From Deltaproteobacteria bacterium (lineage in GTDB: Bacteria > Myxococcota_A > UBA9160 > G020347605), in contig CP070734.1 of assembly GCA_020347605.1 (NCBI GenBank), forward strand, positions 3,235,703 to 3,273,202: a stretch of DNA of 37,500 bases, read 5' to 3'. The first letter of the stretch is position 1. The number at the start of each line of letters is the position of its first letter. Below, piece after piece: positions 30,388 through 37,222 of the stretch. Both the position numbers and the translations under genes were made by a program. Under the pieces are notes generated by a model. The model saw nothing but the letters and a program-made list of their open reading frames with translations. It searched no databases and was not told where the DNA came from.

Positions 30388-31806
30388 ATGGGTTACTCCC
30401 ACCACGAACGGCTCTCGGCCCTCGACGCCAGCTTCCTCCGGCTCGAGGACGAGAACTCCCACATGCACGTGGGCTCGGTGGCGCTGTTCGACGCGGCACC
30501 CCTGACGCGCGAGGACGGTGGCCTCGACATCGAGACGATCCGGCGCATGATCGAGAACACGCTGCGCCGGATGCCGCGCTACCGGCAGCGGCTCGCGTGG
30601 GTTCCCCTCCTCGGACACCCGGTCTGGGTGGACGACGCGCGCTTCAACCTCCACTACCACCTCCGCCACATCGCGTTGCCGGCGCCGGGCAACGATCGAC
30701 AGCTCAAGCGGACCGCGGGACAGGTTCTCGCCCAGGCGCTGGACCGCAGCAAGCCCCTGTGGGAGCTCTGGATCGTGGAGGGCGTCGCGGGCAACCGATT
30801 CGCGATCGTCACCAAGGCGCACCACTGCATGGTGGACGGCATCGCCGCGGCGGAGCTGGTGGGTTCGGCGATGGCGGTGGGTCCCGACGCGGCGATCCCC
30901 CGGGCGCGCCGCGGGCTGCCCCGCCCGGCGCCCGGTCCCTTCGACCTGCTGCTCGCCGAGATCGGCTACCACGCGCGCGGGGGCATCGCGGCCGCACGAG
31001 CCATCCGCCGGGCGCTGCGCCATCCGCGCGGCGCCCTGACGTCGGCGTGGGACGGCGCCCTGGGACTCCGGGACGTGATCCGGGCGGGCGTGCACCGGGC
31101 GTCGCCGACACCGATCAACGTCGCGCTCGGCCCCCACCGGCGCTTCGACTGGGTTCGCTTCGAGCTCGCGGACGTCAAGGAGGTGAAGAGCCAGCTGGGC
31201 GGAACCGTGAACGACGTGGTGCTGGCGGTCGCGACGGGCGCGCTGCGGCGCTTCCTCCGCGGCCGCGGCGTACGCGTCGAAGACCTGGACTTCCGAGCGA
31301 TGATTCCGGTGAACGTCCGAACGGAGGACGATCCCCGCGACGTGGGCAACCGGATCGTGATGGTCGTGGCCCGGCTCCCGATCGACGAGGCCGAACCGCG
31401 CACGCGTCTGGAACGCGTCATCGACACGACCCGGGAGCTCAAGGCCTCGAGGCAGGCGCGGGGCCTGGCGCTGATCGAGGAGCTGAGCGACTGGACCGTC
31501 GCCTCGCTGTTCGTGCAGTTCGCGCAGCTGGTCGCGCGCTTCGGGCCGTTCAACGTGGTCGTGACCAACGTGCCGGGGCCCCAGCGGCGGGCGTACCTGC
31601 TGGGCTCGCCGCTGCTCGAGGTGTATCCGCTGGTGCCGCTGTACCGGAACCAGGACGTGGGCATCGCGCTGTTCAGCTACGACGGCGGCCTCTACTGGGG
31701 CTTGAACGCGGACTGGGACAGCGTGCCGGACCTGCACGACCTGGTGGGCGCGCTGGTGCGCGAATTCGAGGCGCTCCGCAAGGCATCCGCGGAACCCCGC
31801 GCGTGA
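30388..31806 (+). CDS. Wax ester synthase/diacylglycerol acyltransferase (WS/DGAT)
   Basis: 472 residues. The N-terminus reads ERLSALDASFLRLEDENSHMHVGS, typical of the family. The catalytic motif HHCMVDG (HHxxxDG) is at 145-151. The second conserved region is NVVVTNVPGPQRRAYLLG, followed by the C-terminal VGIALFSYDGGLYWGLNAD. It transfers acyl groups from acyl-CoA to long-chain alcohols or diacylglycerol, forming wax esters or triacylglycerol at the inner membrane surface. GAGGGGG precedes the ATG. The stop overlaps the methyltransferase start as GTGA, so the two are translated together. The SDR next door could supply an aldehyde or alcohol (inference). Confidence 0.92.
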   Translation: MGYSHHERLSALDASFLRLEDENSHMHVGSVALFDAAPLTREDGGLDIETIRRMIENTLRRMPRYRQRLAWVPLLGHPVWVDDARFNLHYHLRHIALPAPGNDRQLKRTAGQVLAQALDRSKPLWELWIVEGVAGNRFAIVTKAHHCMVDGIAAAELVGSAMAVGPDAAIPRARRGLPRPAPGPFDLLLAEIGYHARGGIAAARAIRRALRHPRGALTSAWDGALGLRDVIRAGVHRASPTPINVALGPHRRFDWVRFELADVKEVKSQLGGTVNDVVLAVATGALRRFLRGRGVRVEDLDFRAMIPVNVRTEDDPRDVGNRIVMVVARLPIDEAEPRTRLERVIDTTRELKASRQARGLALIEELSDWTVASLFVQFAQLVARFGPFNVVVTNVPGPQRRAYLLGSPLLEVYPLVPLYRNQDVGIALFSYDGGLYWGLNADWDSVPDLHDLVGALVREFEALRKASAEPRA

Positions 31807-32468
31807 CGGCGCGCCGCGGAGCACGGCCGGCCTTCTTCGACCTGTGGTCGCGCTTCTACGACACCGCCCCCGTGCAATGGCTCACCTATCGGCCGGTCCA
31901 CGACGCGCTGCTCGCGGCGCTGCGCAGGACGGAGCGGGAGCGGGTGCTCGACGTGGGCTGCGGAACCGGCATTCTCGCCGACCGGATCTGCCGCGAGCTC
32001 CCGCGCGCACGCGTCAGCGCCTGCGACTTCTCGCTCGGCATGCTGCGCCGCGCGAACGCGCGCAATCGCGCTCTGGGCTGGGTGCAGGGGGACGCGCTGC
32101 GGCTGCCGTTTCGAGCCGGCAGCTTCGACGCCGTGGTGTCGTGCGAGTCGTTTCACTGGTTTGCCGATCCGGCCCTGGCACTCGGGGAGTTCTTTCGCGT
32201 CCTGGCGCCCGGCGGGCGCCTGTTCGCCGCGCTGGTGAATCCGCCGTCGGCGCTGGCGAGCCGCGCGATCCACGCCGGCTCCCGAATCCTCGGCGAGCCC
32301 TTCTACTGGCCGACACGGCAGCACATGAGACGACAGGTCGAGGCCGCCGGGTTCCGGCTCGAGTCCCAGCGGCAGCTCTACCGGATCCCCGCCGGTCTGC
32401 TCCTGCCCCCGGTGCTGACGATCGCGCTGCGACCCGCGTCGGTGTCGGGCGGCACCCGCCGGCTCTAG
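31803..32468 (+). CDS. Class I SAM-dependent methyltransferase
   Basis: 221 residues from a GTG. Motif I is VLDVGCGTGI, motif II is SACDFSLGMLRRAN, motif III is VQGDALRLPF, and motif IV covers FDAVVSCESFHWFADP. FDLWSRFYD near the N-terminus is common in UbiE/Coq5-like and lipid methyltransferases. The product is not readable; a lipid or quinone headgroup is a reasonable guess because of the WS/DGAT coupling. The stop shares CTAG with the alcohol dehydrogenase stop on the opposite strand. Confidence 0.87.
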   Translation: MTARRGARPAFFDLWSRFYDTAPVQWLTYRPVHDALLAALRRTERERVLDVGCGTGILADRICRELPRARVSACDFSLGMLRRANARNRALGWVQGDALRLPFRAGSFDAVVSCESFHWFADPALALGEFFRVLAPGGRLFAALVNPPSALASRAIHAGSRILGEPFYWPTRQHMRRQVEAAGFRLESQRQLYRIPAGLLLPPVLTIALRPASVSGGTRRL

Positions 32469-33571
32469 AAGACGATCACGCCTCGGGCGTTCGCGCCCTG
32501 GGTCAGGTCCTCGAAGGCCTGCGGGGCGTCGTCGATCGAGTAGGTCTGCGTCACCAGCTCGTCCAGCTTCAGCTTGCCGGCTTTGTACAGCGACAGCAGC
32601 CTGGGGAAGTCGTACGCCGGCCGCGCGGAGCCGTACATGGAGCCGGTCAGCACCTTCTCCTGGAACGGCATGAGCAGCGCGGGCAGCGTGACCATGTCGG
32701 TCATCGGCGCCACGCCGACGACGATCGCCTTCCCGCCCTTGCAGATCATGTTGTAGACCTGCGTGATGGTCGCCGCGAGGCCGATGCACTCGAACGCGTG
32801 GTCGACGCCACCCGGTACCAGGCTCATCACCTTGGCGACCGGATCGCCGTCCCGCTTGGGGTTGACGGTGTGGGTGGCTCCGAAGGTCCGCGCGAACTCG
32901 AGCTTGTTGTCGGCCGTGTCGACCGCGATGATCGACTCGGCGCCGGCCAGGGCGGCCCCCTGGATGACGTTGAGACCGATGCCGCCCGTTCCGACCACGG
33001 CCACGCTCGAGCCGGGCTCGACGCGCGCGGTGTTGAGCGCGGCGCCGACGCCGGTCATGACGCCGCACCCGATCAGCGCAGCGCGATCCGAGGGAATCTC
33101 GGGATCGATCCGGATGCAGGCCTTCTTGTGCAGCACGGCGTACTCGGCCATCACCGACGTGCTCGCGAAGTGATTGAGGGCGTTGCCCTTCGCGTCGGTC
33201 AGGCGCGACGTCCCGTCCGGCATCGACGTGCCGCGCGTCATCGAGATGTCGCAGAGCCAGGGCTTGCCGGCGATGCAGTAGCGACAGGTGCCGCACATCG
33301 GAATCCACGAGGCGACGATGGAATCTCCGACCGCGACTTCGGTCACGCCCTCACCCAGCTCGACGACCGTGCCCGCGCCCTCGTGTCCGAGCACCAGCGG
33401 CGGCGTGAGCGGAAGCGTCCCCGTCACGGCGGAGTGATCGCTGTGGCAGACCCCGCACGCGCTGATCTTCACCAGCACCTCGTCGCGCTGCGGAGCGGCG
33501 ACGTCGATCTCCTCGACGACGACGGGCTTGTTGTGCTCGCGGCAGATTACGGCCTTGGCCTTCGTACCCAT
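32465..33571 (-). CDS. Zinc-dependent alcohol dehydrogenase, class III-like
   Basis: 368 residues, the usual length for class III-like ADH. The catalytic zinc ligands are in CGVCHSD and GHEGAG. The structural zinc loop is CGTCRYCIAGKPWLC with four cysteines. The coenzyme loop is VVGTGGIGLNVIQGAALAGA, with AVDTADNK suggesting NAD. This branch includes mycothiol- or NDMA-dependent and glutathione-dependent formaldehyde and long-chain alcohol dehydrogenases. It probably oxidises an alcohol in the cytoplasm; the neighbouring WS/DGAT makes a long-chain alcohol plausible (inference). AGGAGG lies 9 bases before the ATG, and TAGACT about 95 bases upstream. Confidence 0.92.
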   Translation of the reverse strand: MGTKAKAVICREHNKPVVVEEIDVAAPQRDEVLVKISACGVCHSDHSAVTGTLPLTPPLVLGHEGAGTVVELGEGVTEVAVGDSIVASWIPMCGTCRYCIAGKPWLCDISMTRGTSMPDGTSRLTDAKGNALNHFASTSVMAEYAVLHKKACIRIDPEIPSDRAALIGCGVMTGVGAALNTARVEPGSSVAVVGTGGIGLNVIQGAALAGAESIIAVDTADNKLEFARTFGATHTVNPKRDGDPVAKVMSLVPGGVDHAFECIGLAATITQVYNMICKGGKAIVVGVAPMTDMVTLPALLMPFQEKVLTGSMYGSARPAYDFPRLLSLYKAGKLKLDELVTQTYSIDDAPQAFEDLTQGANARGVIVF

Positions 33572-33666
33572 GCCAGATGTCCTCCTCCACGCGCCCGCTC
33601 CGAGCGATTCGGAGGCTCTGCTCTTCGTCTGCAGGGGCCGTTGGGTGCGTCCGTTTCGAGGGCGCG

Positions 33667-33672
33667 AGTCTA
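33667..33672 (-). promoter_or_regulatory. -10-like TAGACT for the alcohol dehydrogenase
   Basis: The minus strand reads CGTAGACTCGCGCCC. It predicts a leader of about 90 bases before the ATG at 33571. No -35 was recognised. Confidence 0.4.
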
Positions 33673-33732
33673 CGGGAGGCCGCTGGCGCGGTCAAAGCCT
33701 CTGGAGCCGCGGACGCAGCACGCGAGACGGGG

Positions 33733-34974
33733 CTACGCCTCCGGGGGCGGGCTCGCCGTCGGCGAACCGGCCGGGACGAGCTCGATCGTGGCGATCTCGC
33801 GCGAACAGTTGAAGCGGATCGCCGGGCCGGCGAAGCCGAAGCCGCGGTTCACGTAGAGCGTGGAGCCGTTCACGCGGTACAGACCGCGGTGAAAGGGTGT
33901 GACGAGCCGCGCAAGGTTGAAGTTGCCGCCGGGGATGGGAAGCGCGAGCTGACCCCCGTGCGTGTGGCCGGACAGGACCAGCTGGAAGCCCAGCTTCGAC
34001 GCCTGGTGAAACGCCTCGGGCCGGTGCACGAGGAGCACCGTCGGCCCGTCGTCCGGGCAGCTCGCCGCCACGTCGTTCAGCGCGTCGAGCTCGAGCCCGC
34101 GCGCCGCCCAGTCGACGCCCGGGTCGTCCACGCCCGCGAGGTAGAGCGGAAAGTCGACCGGTACGCGCACCACGTCCTTGCGCAGCAGGCGCAGGTTGGG
34201 CGCCCACTCGCCGAACGCCGCGGCCACGGTCTCGGTCCCCGTATAGGTGTCGTGGTTGCCGAGCACGGCGTACGTCCCGTAGCGGGCGCGCAGACGGCCG
34301 AGCCGCGACATCCCGTCGGGCACGAAGCTCGGATCGTTGTCGAAGATGTCCCCGGTGAGGACGATCAGATCGGGCGCGTGCGCGTTGACGTCGTCGACGA
34401 GCCGCCCGAGCGCCTCACCCTGCAGGCGGTTGCCGATATGGAGATCGGAGATCTGCACGATGCGCAGACCGCGGCCGCCGTCGTGCAGGCCCTCGACCTC
34501 GACCCGCACGTGGGTGCGCTCGACGCGCGACTTCCCGACCGTGAACCCCCAGGCGATCATGAAGCCGAGCGAAGCCACCACGGTCGCGCTCGCGATGCGG
34601 AACACCTCGAAGGCCAGCTCGGAGCTCACTCCGGCCACGGTGAGGAGCTGCGCCAGCGGATACAGGCCGATCCACGAGCCGAGGATCGCGACGCCGACCA
34701 GCAGCGTGGCGACGCCGACCGCCATGTAGGCCCGCGCCACCCAGCGCGCGGCGCCGCGCGAACGGGCGGCGCGCCGCAGGATCGGCACCAGCAGGCCGTT
34801 GGCGAGGGTGAGCAGCGCCGCGAGCAGCAGGCCCAGCGCCAGGCCGGGTCCCTCGCGCCCCGCGACGACCACCGTGACCCAGTGGCCGAGGACGACCTGC
34901 ATCACACCCAGCGCGTAGCCGAGCGTGGTGAAGATCTGTCCGAAGATGATCGGGCGCAGCAGCCGCTGGAGCAT
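33733..34974 (-). CDS. Membrane metallophosphoesterase
   Basis: 413 residues. The N-terminal 150 residues contain four to five membrane helices. The calcineurin-like domain follows: DLH at 177-179 (ISDLHIGN), GDIFD at 208-212, GNHD at 239-242, His in LVHRPE, and GHTHGG near residue 315. All metal ligands are present. The layout (membrane helices plus phosphoesterase) is that of YkuE/YaeI-type proteins, some of which act on lipid-linked substrates. The active domain probably faces the cytoplasm or periplasm; orientation is unclear. The ATG has GGGAGA 11 bases upstream, and TAGACT about 55 bases before it. Confidence 0.9.
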   Translation of the reverse strand: MLQRLLRPIIFGQIFTTLGYALGVMQVVLGHWVTVVVAGREGPGLALGLLLAALLTLANGLLVPILRRAARSRGAARWVARAYMAVGVATLLVGVAILGSWIGLYPLAQLLTVAGVSSELAFEVFRIASATVVASLGFMIAWGFTVGKSRVERTHVRVEVEGLHDGGRGLRIVQISDLHIGNRLQGEALGRLVDDVNAHAPDLIVLTGDIFDNDPSFVPDGMSRLGRLRARYGTYAVLGNHDTYTGTETVAAAFGEWAPNLRLLRKDVVRVPVDFPLYLAGVDDPGVDWAARGLELDALNDVAASCPDDGPTVLLVHRPEAFHQASKLGFQLVLSGHTHGGQLALPIPGGNFNLARLVTPFHRGLYRVNGSTLYVNRGFGFAGPAIRFNCSREIATIELVPAGSPTASPPPEA

Positions 34975-35028
34975 TGGCTCGACGTCTCCCAGGCGTGCCC
35001 GCGAACGCGGATCCCACGCGAACGGCAG

Positions 35029-35034
35029 AGTCTA
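35029..35034 (-). promoter_or_regulatory. -10-like TAGACT for the metallophosphoesterase
   Basis: The minus strand reads GCTAGACTCTGCCG. It predicts a leader of about 48 bases before the ATG at 34974. No -35 was recognised. Confidence 0.4.
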
Positions 35035-35183
35035 GCGGCTCTGGTGGGGGCGCAGGCCCACGGGCTTCGGGACCCGAGCCGCACCCCGCGGCGGGCCCCA
35101 CCGCTACCATCGTCCTGCCGACCGGCAAGTTGAAGGGAAATGCGGCGAACCGCAAGGCGCCCCGGGCCCGGGAGCCGCGCGGT

Positions 35184-36212
35184 CTAGAAGCGGTCGGAGG
35201 GCCAGAAGACGAAGCGCTCGGGCGGCAGGATCCGGCGCAGGACATCGCCCGCTGCGTCGGCGCCCCGGGCCGACGCGCCCAGGCGGCGCGCCAGTGCGGG
35301 GGCGTCGAGACAGCGCAGCATGGCGCCCGGGTCCTCGAGGCGCACCCCTGCGATGCCGCGCGCGTCGAGCGCGCGGGCGAGCTCCGGATCCTCGACCCAG
35401 CAGCCGGTGGCGAGGCTGCGAAACGCGGCCGAGGTCTTCCCCTGCGGAGCGAAGGCGTCGGGCGTGCGCGGCGTCATGACGTGGGCCACGACGTCGGCGA
35501 GCGCGTCACTCGCGTCCGGTGCGCGCCCGAACTCGAGCAGGAACAAGACGCCGTAGAGCATCGTCGCCCGCGCATAGGCGCAGACCCGACCGGCGCGGCG
35601 CGCGACCCAGAACTCCTCGTCGGGATTGCCCGCCAGCCGCAGGCTCGTCTGCCACGCCGCCGCGTCGCGGACGACGGTCCCGTCGAGCCCTCCGGAGTAG
35701 GCGGCGTGGAGCGCCGACACCGCCTCGAGGTGCCGCTCCGGCTCGAAGGCCTCGACCGCGGCGCGCGGCGCGGCGGTGCCCCGCGCCGTGTCGAGGCGGT
35801 AGACCGCGCGCGTGCCCCACGAGTGCCAGCCGAGGCGGGCGTAGAGCTCGATCGGCCCGGCGAACAGCAGCGAGAGCTGCATGCCGCGCTCGCGCATCGC
35901 CGCGATCGCCCGCTCGAGCAGCGCGCGCGACACCCCGCGACCGCGCCGCTCGGGCTTCGTGAACACCGTGCCGATGCCGCCCAGCCGGACCTCGGCGCCC
36001 GCGATCCGCACCTCGCGCGGAAAGACCTGGACGCAACCGATCATCCGACCCGCGTCCTCGGCCACGAGCACGTTCTCGTCCGCGAAGCGCGCGTCGAGCT
36101 CGAGATAGCGTCGAAAGAAGTCGCGCCCACGCCAGCCGTCCGCCAGCTCCCAGCCGTCGAGCAGGTCGAGGAGCGGCTCGCGTTCGGCGGCGCGCAGCGT
36201 GCGGAGTTTCAT
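35184..36212 (-). CDS. GNAT-family N-acetyltransferase
   Basis: 342 residues. The GNAT core has GGIGTVFTKPERRGRGVSRALLERAI, containing the R/Q-x-x-G-x-G/A acetyl-CoA loop (RRGRGV), then MQLSLLFAGPIELYARLGW. The size and the LLFAGPIELYARLGWH stretch resemble Eis-like GNATs, though shorter at the C-terminus. Substrates of that group are amines, including aminoglycosides; none can be assigned here. A TATACT -10-like hexamer on the minus strand ends 9 bases before the ATG, and there is no Shine-Dalgarno, so the mRNA should have almost no leader. Confidence 0.87.
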   Translation of the reverse strand: MKLRTLRAAEREPLLDLLDGWELADGWRGRDFFRRYLELDARFADENVLVAEDAGRMIGCVQVFPREVRIAGAEVRLGGIGTVFTKPERRGRGVSRALLERAIAAMRERGMQLSLLFAGPIELYARLGWHSWGTRAVYRLDTARGTAAPRAAVEAFEPERHLEAVSALHAAYSGGLDGTVVRDAAAWQTSLRLAGNPDEEFWVARRAGRVCAYARATMLYGVLFLLEFGRAPDASDALADVVAHVMTPRTPDAFAPQGKTSAAFRSLATGCWVEDPELARALDARGIAGVRLEDPGAMLRCLDAPALARRLGASARGADAAGDVLRRILPPERFVFWPSDRF

Positions 36213-36221
36213 GCGGACCGC

Positions 36222-36229
36222 AGTATACT
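36222..36229. promoter_or_regulatory. Palindromic bidirectional -10 AGTATACT (GNAT/TPR divergent promoter)
   Basis: AGTATACT gives TATACT at 36224-36229 on the plus strand and at 36227-36222 on the minus strand. The plus -10 ends 6 bases before the TPR ATG (36236), and the minus -10 ends 9 bases before the GNAT ATG (36212). Neither gene has a Shine-Dalgarno. The whole divergent spacer is only 23 bases, so nothing else can be the promoter unless it lies inside the genes. Confidence 0.55.
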
Positions 36230-36235
36230 CGCCGG

Positions 36236-36568
36236 ATGGCGGACGCTCGGGCGCTCTACCGGGAGGGGTTCGAACACTTCACGAACCAGCGCTTCGATGC
36301 GGCGGCCGAGCGCTATCGCAGGGCGCTCGAGGCGGATCCGGAGCTCGGGATCGCCTGGAACGCGCTCGCCATGGCGCTCGACCGCACGGGCGACGTCGAC
36401 GGCGCGATCGAGGCGATCGAGCGGTACATCGAGCTCGACCCGGACGATCCGCTCGGCCACACGAGCCTGTCGATCTTCTTCCAGAAGAAGGGCATGATCC
36501 GCGAGGCCGAGGACGAGAAGGCGCTGGCCACCCGTCTCCAGACGAAGCAGCAGACCGGAACGCCCTGA
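36236..36568 (+). CDS. Small TPR protein
   Basis: 110 residues, nearly all tetratricopeptide repeats: RALYREGFEHFTNQRFDAAAERYRRALEADPE, then GIAWNALAMALDRTGDVDGAIEAIERYIELDPDD, then a partial third repeat LGHTSLSIFFQKKGMIREAEDEKA. Such proteins are adaptors. No partner can be named from the context: it sits between a divergent GNAT and a convergent peroxiredoxin. It has no signal peptide and no Shine-Dalgarno; the ATG follows a TATACT by 6 bases. Confidence 0.85.
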   Translation: MADARALYREGFEHFTNQRFDAAAERYRRALEADPELGIAWNALAMALDRTGDVDGAIEAIERYIELDPDDPLGHTSLSIFFQKKGMIREAEDEKALATRLQTKQQTGTP

Positions 36569-36576
36569 TCGCGTCC

Positions 36577-37098
36577 TCAGCTTCCGGCCGCGATCCGGGC
36601 GGCCTCGACGACGGCTTCGTAGTCCGGCTCCTCGGTCAGCTCCTTCACGTACTGGACGTGCACGATCCGGTCGTTTCGATCCACGACGAACACGGCGCGC
36701 GCGTCGAGTCGCAGCTCCTCGACGTGCGTCCCGTACGCGTTCCCGAACGACATCCCGCGGTGGTCGGACAGGCACTGCAGATGCTCCACCCCGTTGGCCG
36801 TGCACCAGCGCGCCGCCGCAAACGGCAGATCGGCGGAGACCGTGTAGACCGCGACCTCGTCGCCGAGCTCGTCGGCGTACTCGTCGAAGCGCCGGGTCTG
36901 GGTGTCGCAGACGGGGGTGTCCAGGCTCGGCACGACGCTGAAGACGCGGACCTTCCCCTTCGACGCGGCGAGCGTGACGGGCTCGAGGCGGGTGTTCAGC
37001 ACTTCGAAGTCGGGCGCCGGCACGCCCGTCTCGAGCTCGGGCCCGAGCAGCGTCAGCGGATTGCCGCCCATCGTGACGGCTTCCTTCCTCTGGTTCAT
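36577..37098 (-). CDS. tpx: Thiol peroxidase (Tpx-type atypical 2-Cys peroxiredoxin)
   Basis: 173 residues. The peroxidatic cysteine is Cys64 in SLDTPVCDTQTRRF, with Thr61 in the T-x-x-C motif, and the resolving cysteine is Cys99 in AARWCTANG, as in the Tpx branch. The start VTLAASKGKVRVFSVVPSLDTPVC is typical. It reduces hydrogen peroxide and lipid peroxides in the cytoplasm or periplasm; no signal peptide is visible. A very strong AGGAGG precedes the ATG. A 7-bp inverted repeat followed by five Ts on the minus strand lies immediately upstream of the ribosome site (37121-37142), suggesting regulation of this gene. Confidence 0.93.
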   Translation of the reverse strand: MNQRKEAVTMGGNPLTLLGPELETGVPAPDFEVLNTRLEPVTLAASKGKVRVFSVVPSLDTPVCDTQTRRFDEYADELGDEVAVYTVSADLPFAAARWCTANGVEHLQCLSDHRGMSFGNAYGTHVEELRLDARAVFVVDRNDRIVHVQYVKELTEEPDYEAVVEAARIAAGS

Positions 37099-37120
37099 GG
37101 GGGCTCCTCCTGAGCAAAAA

Positions 37121-37142
37121 CGGCGCGATTGGTAACGCGCCG
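37121..37142. promoter_or_regulatory. Inverted repeat in the tpx/O-methyltransferase spacer
   Basis: CGGCGCG, eight bases, then CGCGCCG. Read on the minus strand the hairpin is followed by TTTTTG and then the tpx ribosome site, so it looks like an intrinsic terminator or attenuator in the tpx leader. Alternatively it is an operator, since a TACCAA/ACCAAT -10-like stretch lies in its loop. Confidence 0.4.
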
Positions 37143-37178
37143 AGGGCGCGTTCCGCAACACCGGGGCTGCCGGCGCGG

Positions 37179-37184
37179 TAGACT
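37179..37184 (+). promoter_or_regulatory. -10-like TAGACT for the O-methyltransferase
   Basis: GGTAGACTCGCGGCCCG. It predicts a leader of about 32 bases before the ATG at 37223, which has GGGAG. No -35 was recognised. Confidence 0.4.
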
Positions 37185-37222
37185 CGCGGCCCGCCCGGTC
37201 GCGGGACGGGAGATGCTGCCTC

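Noticed and set aside
27654-30389. A 911-codon minus-strand frame opposite the thiolase
   Set aside because: Antisense shadow with Arg-rich low-complexity sequence; the thiolase motifs are on the plus strand.
33590-33625. CTCCGA-N5-TCGGAG hairpin in the alcohol dehydrogenase leader as a riboswitch
   Set aside because: A six-pair stem alone does not resemble any known riboswitch.
35140-35187. A 15-codon plus-strand ORF with GAAGGGAA and a TACCAT upstream, ending in CTAG opposite the GNAT stop
   Set aside because: Too short to support, strongly basic by composition, and likely chance; it was kept out of the feature list.
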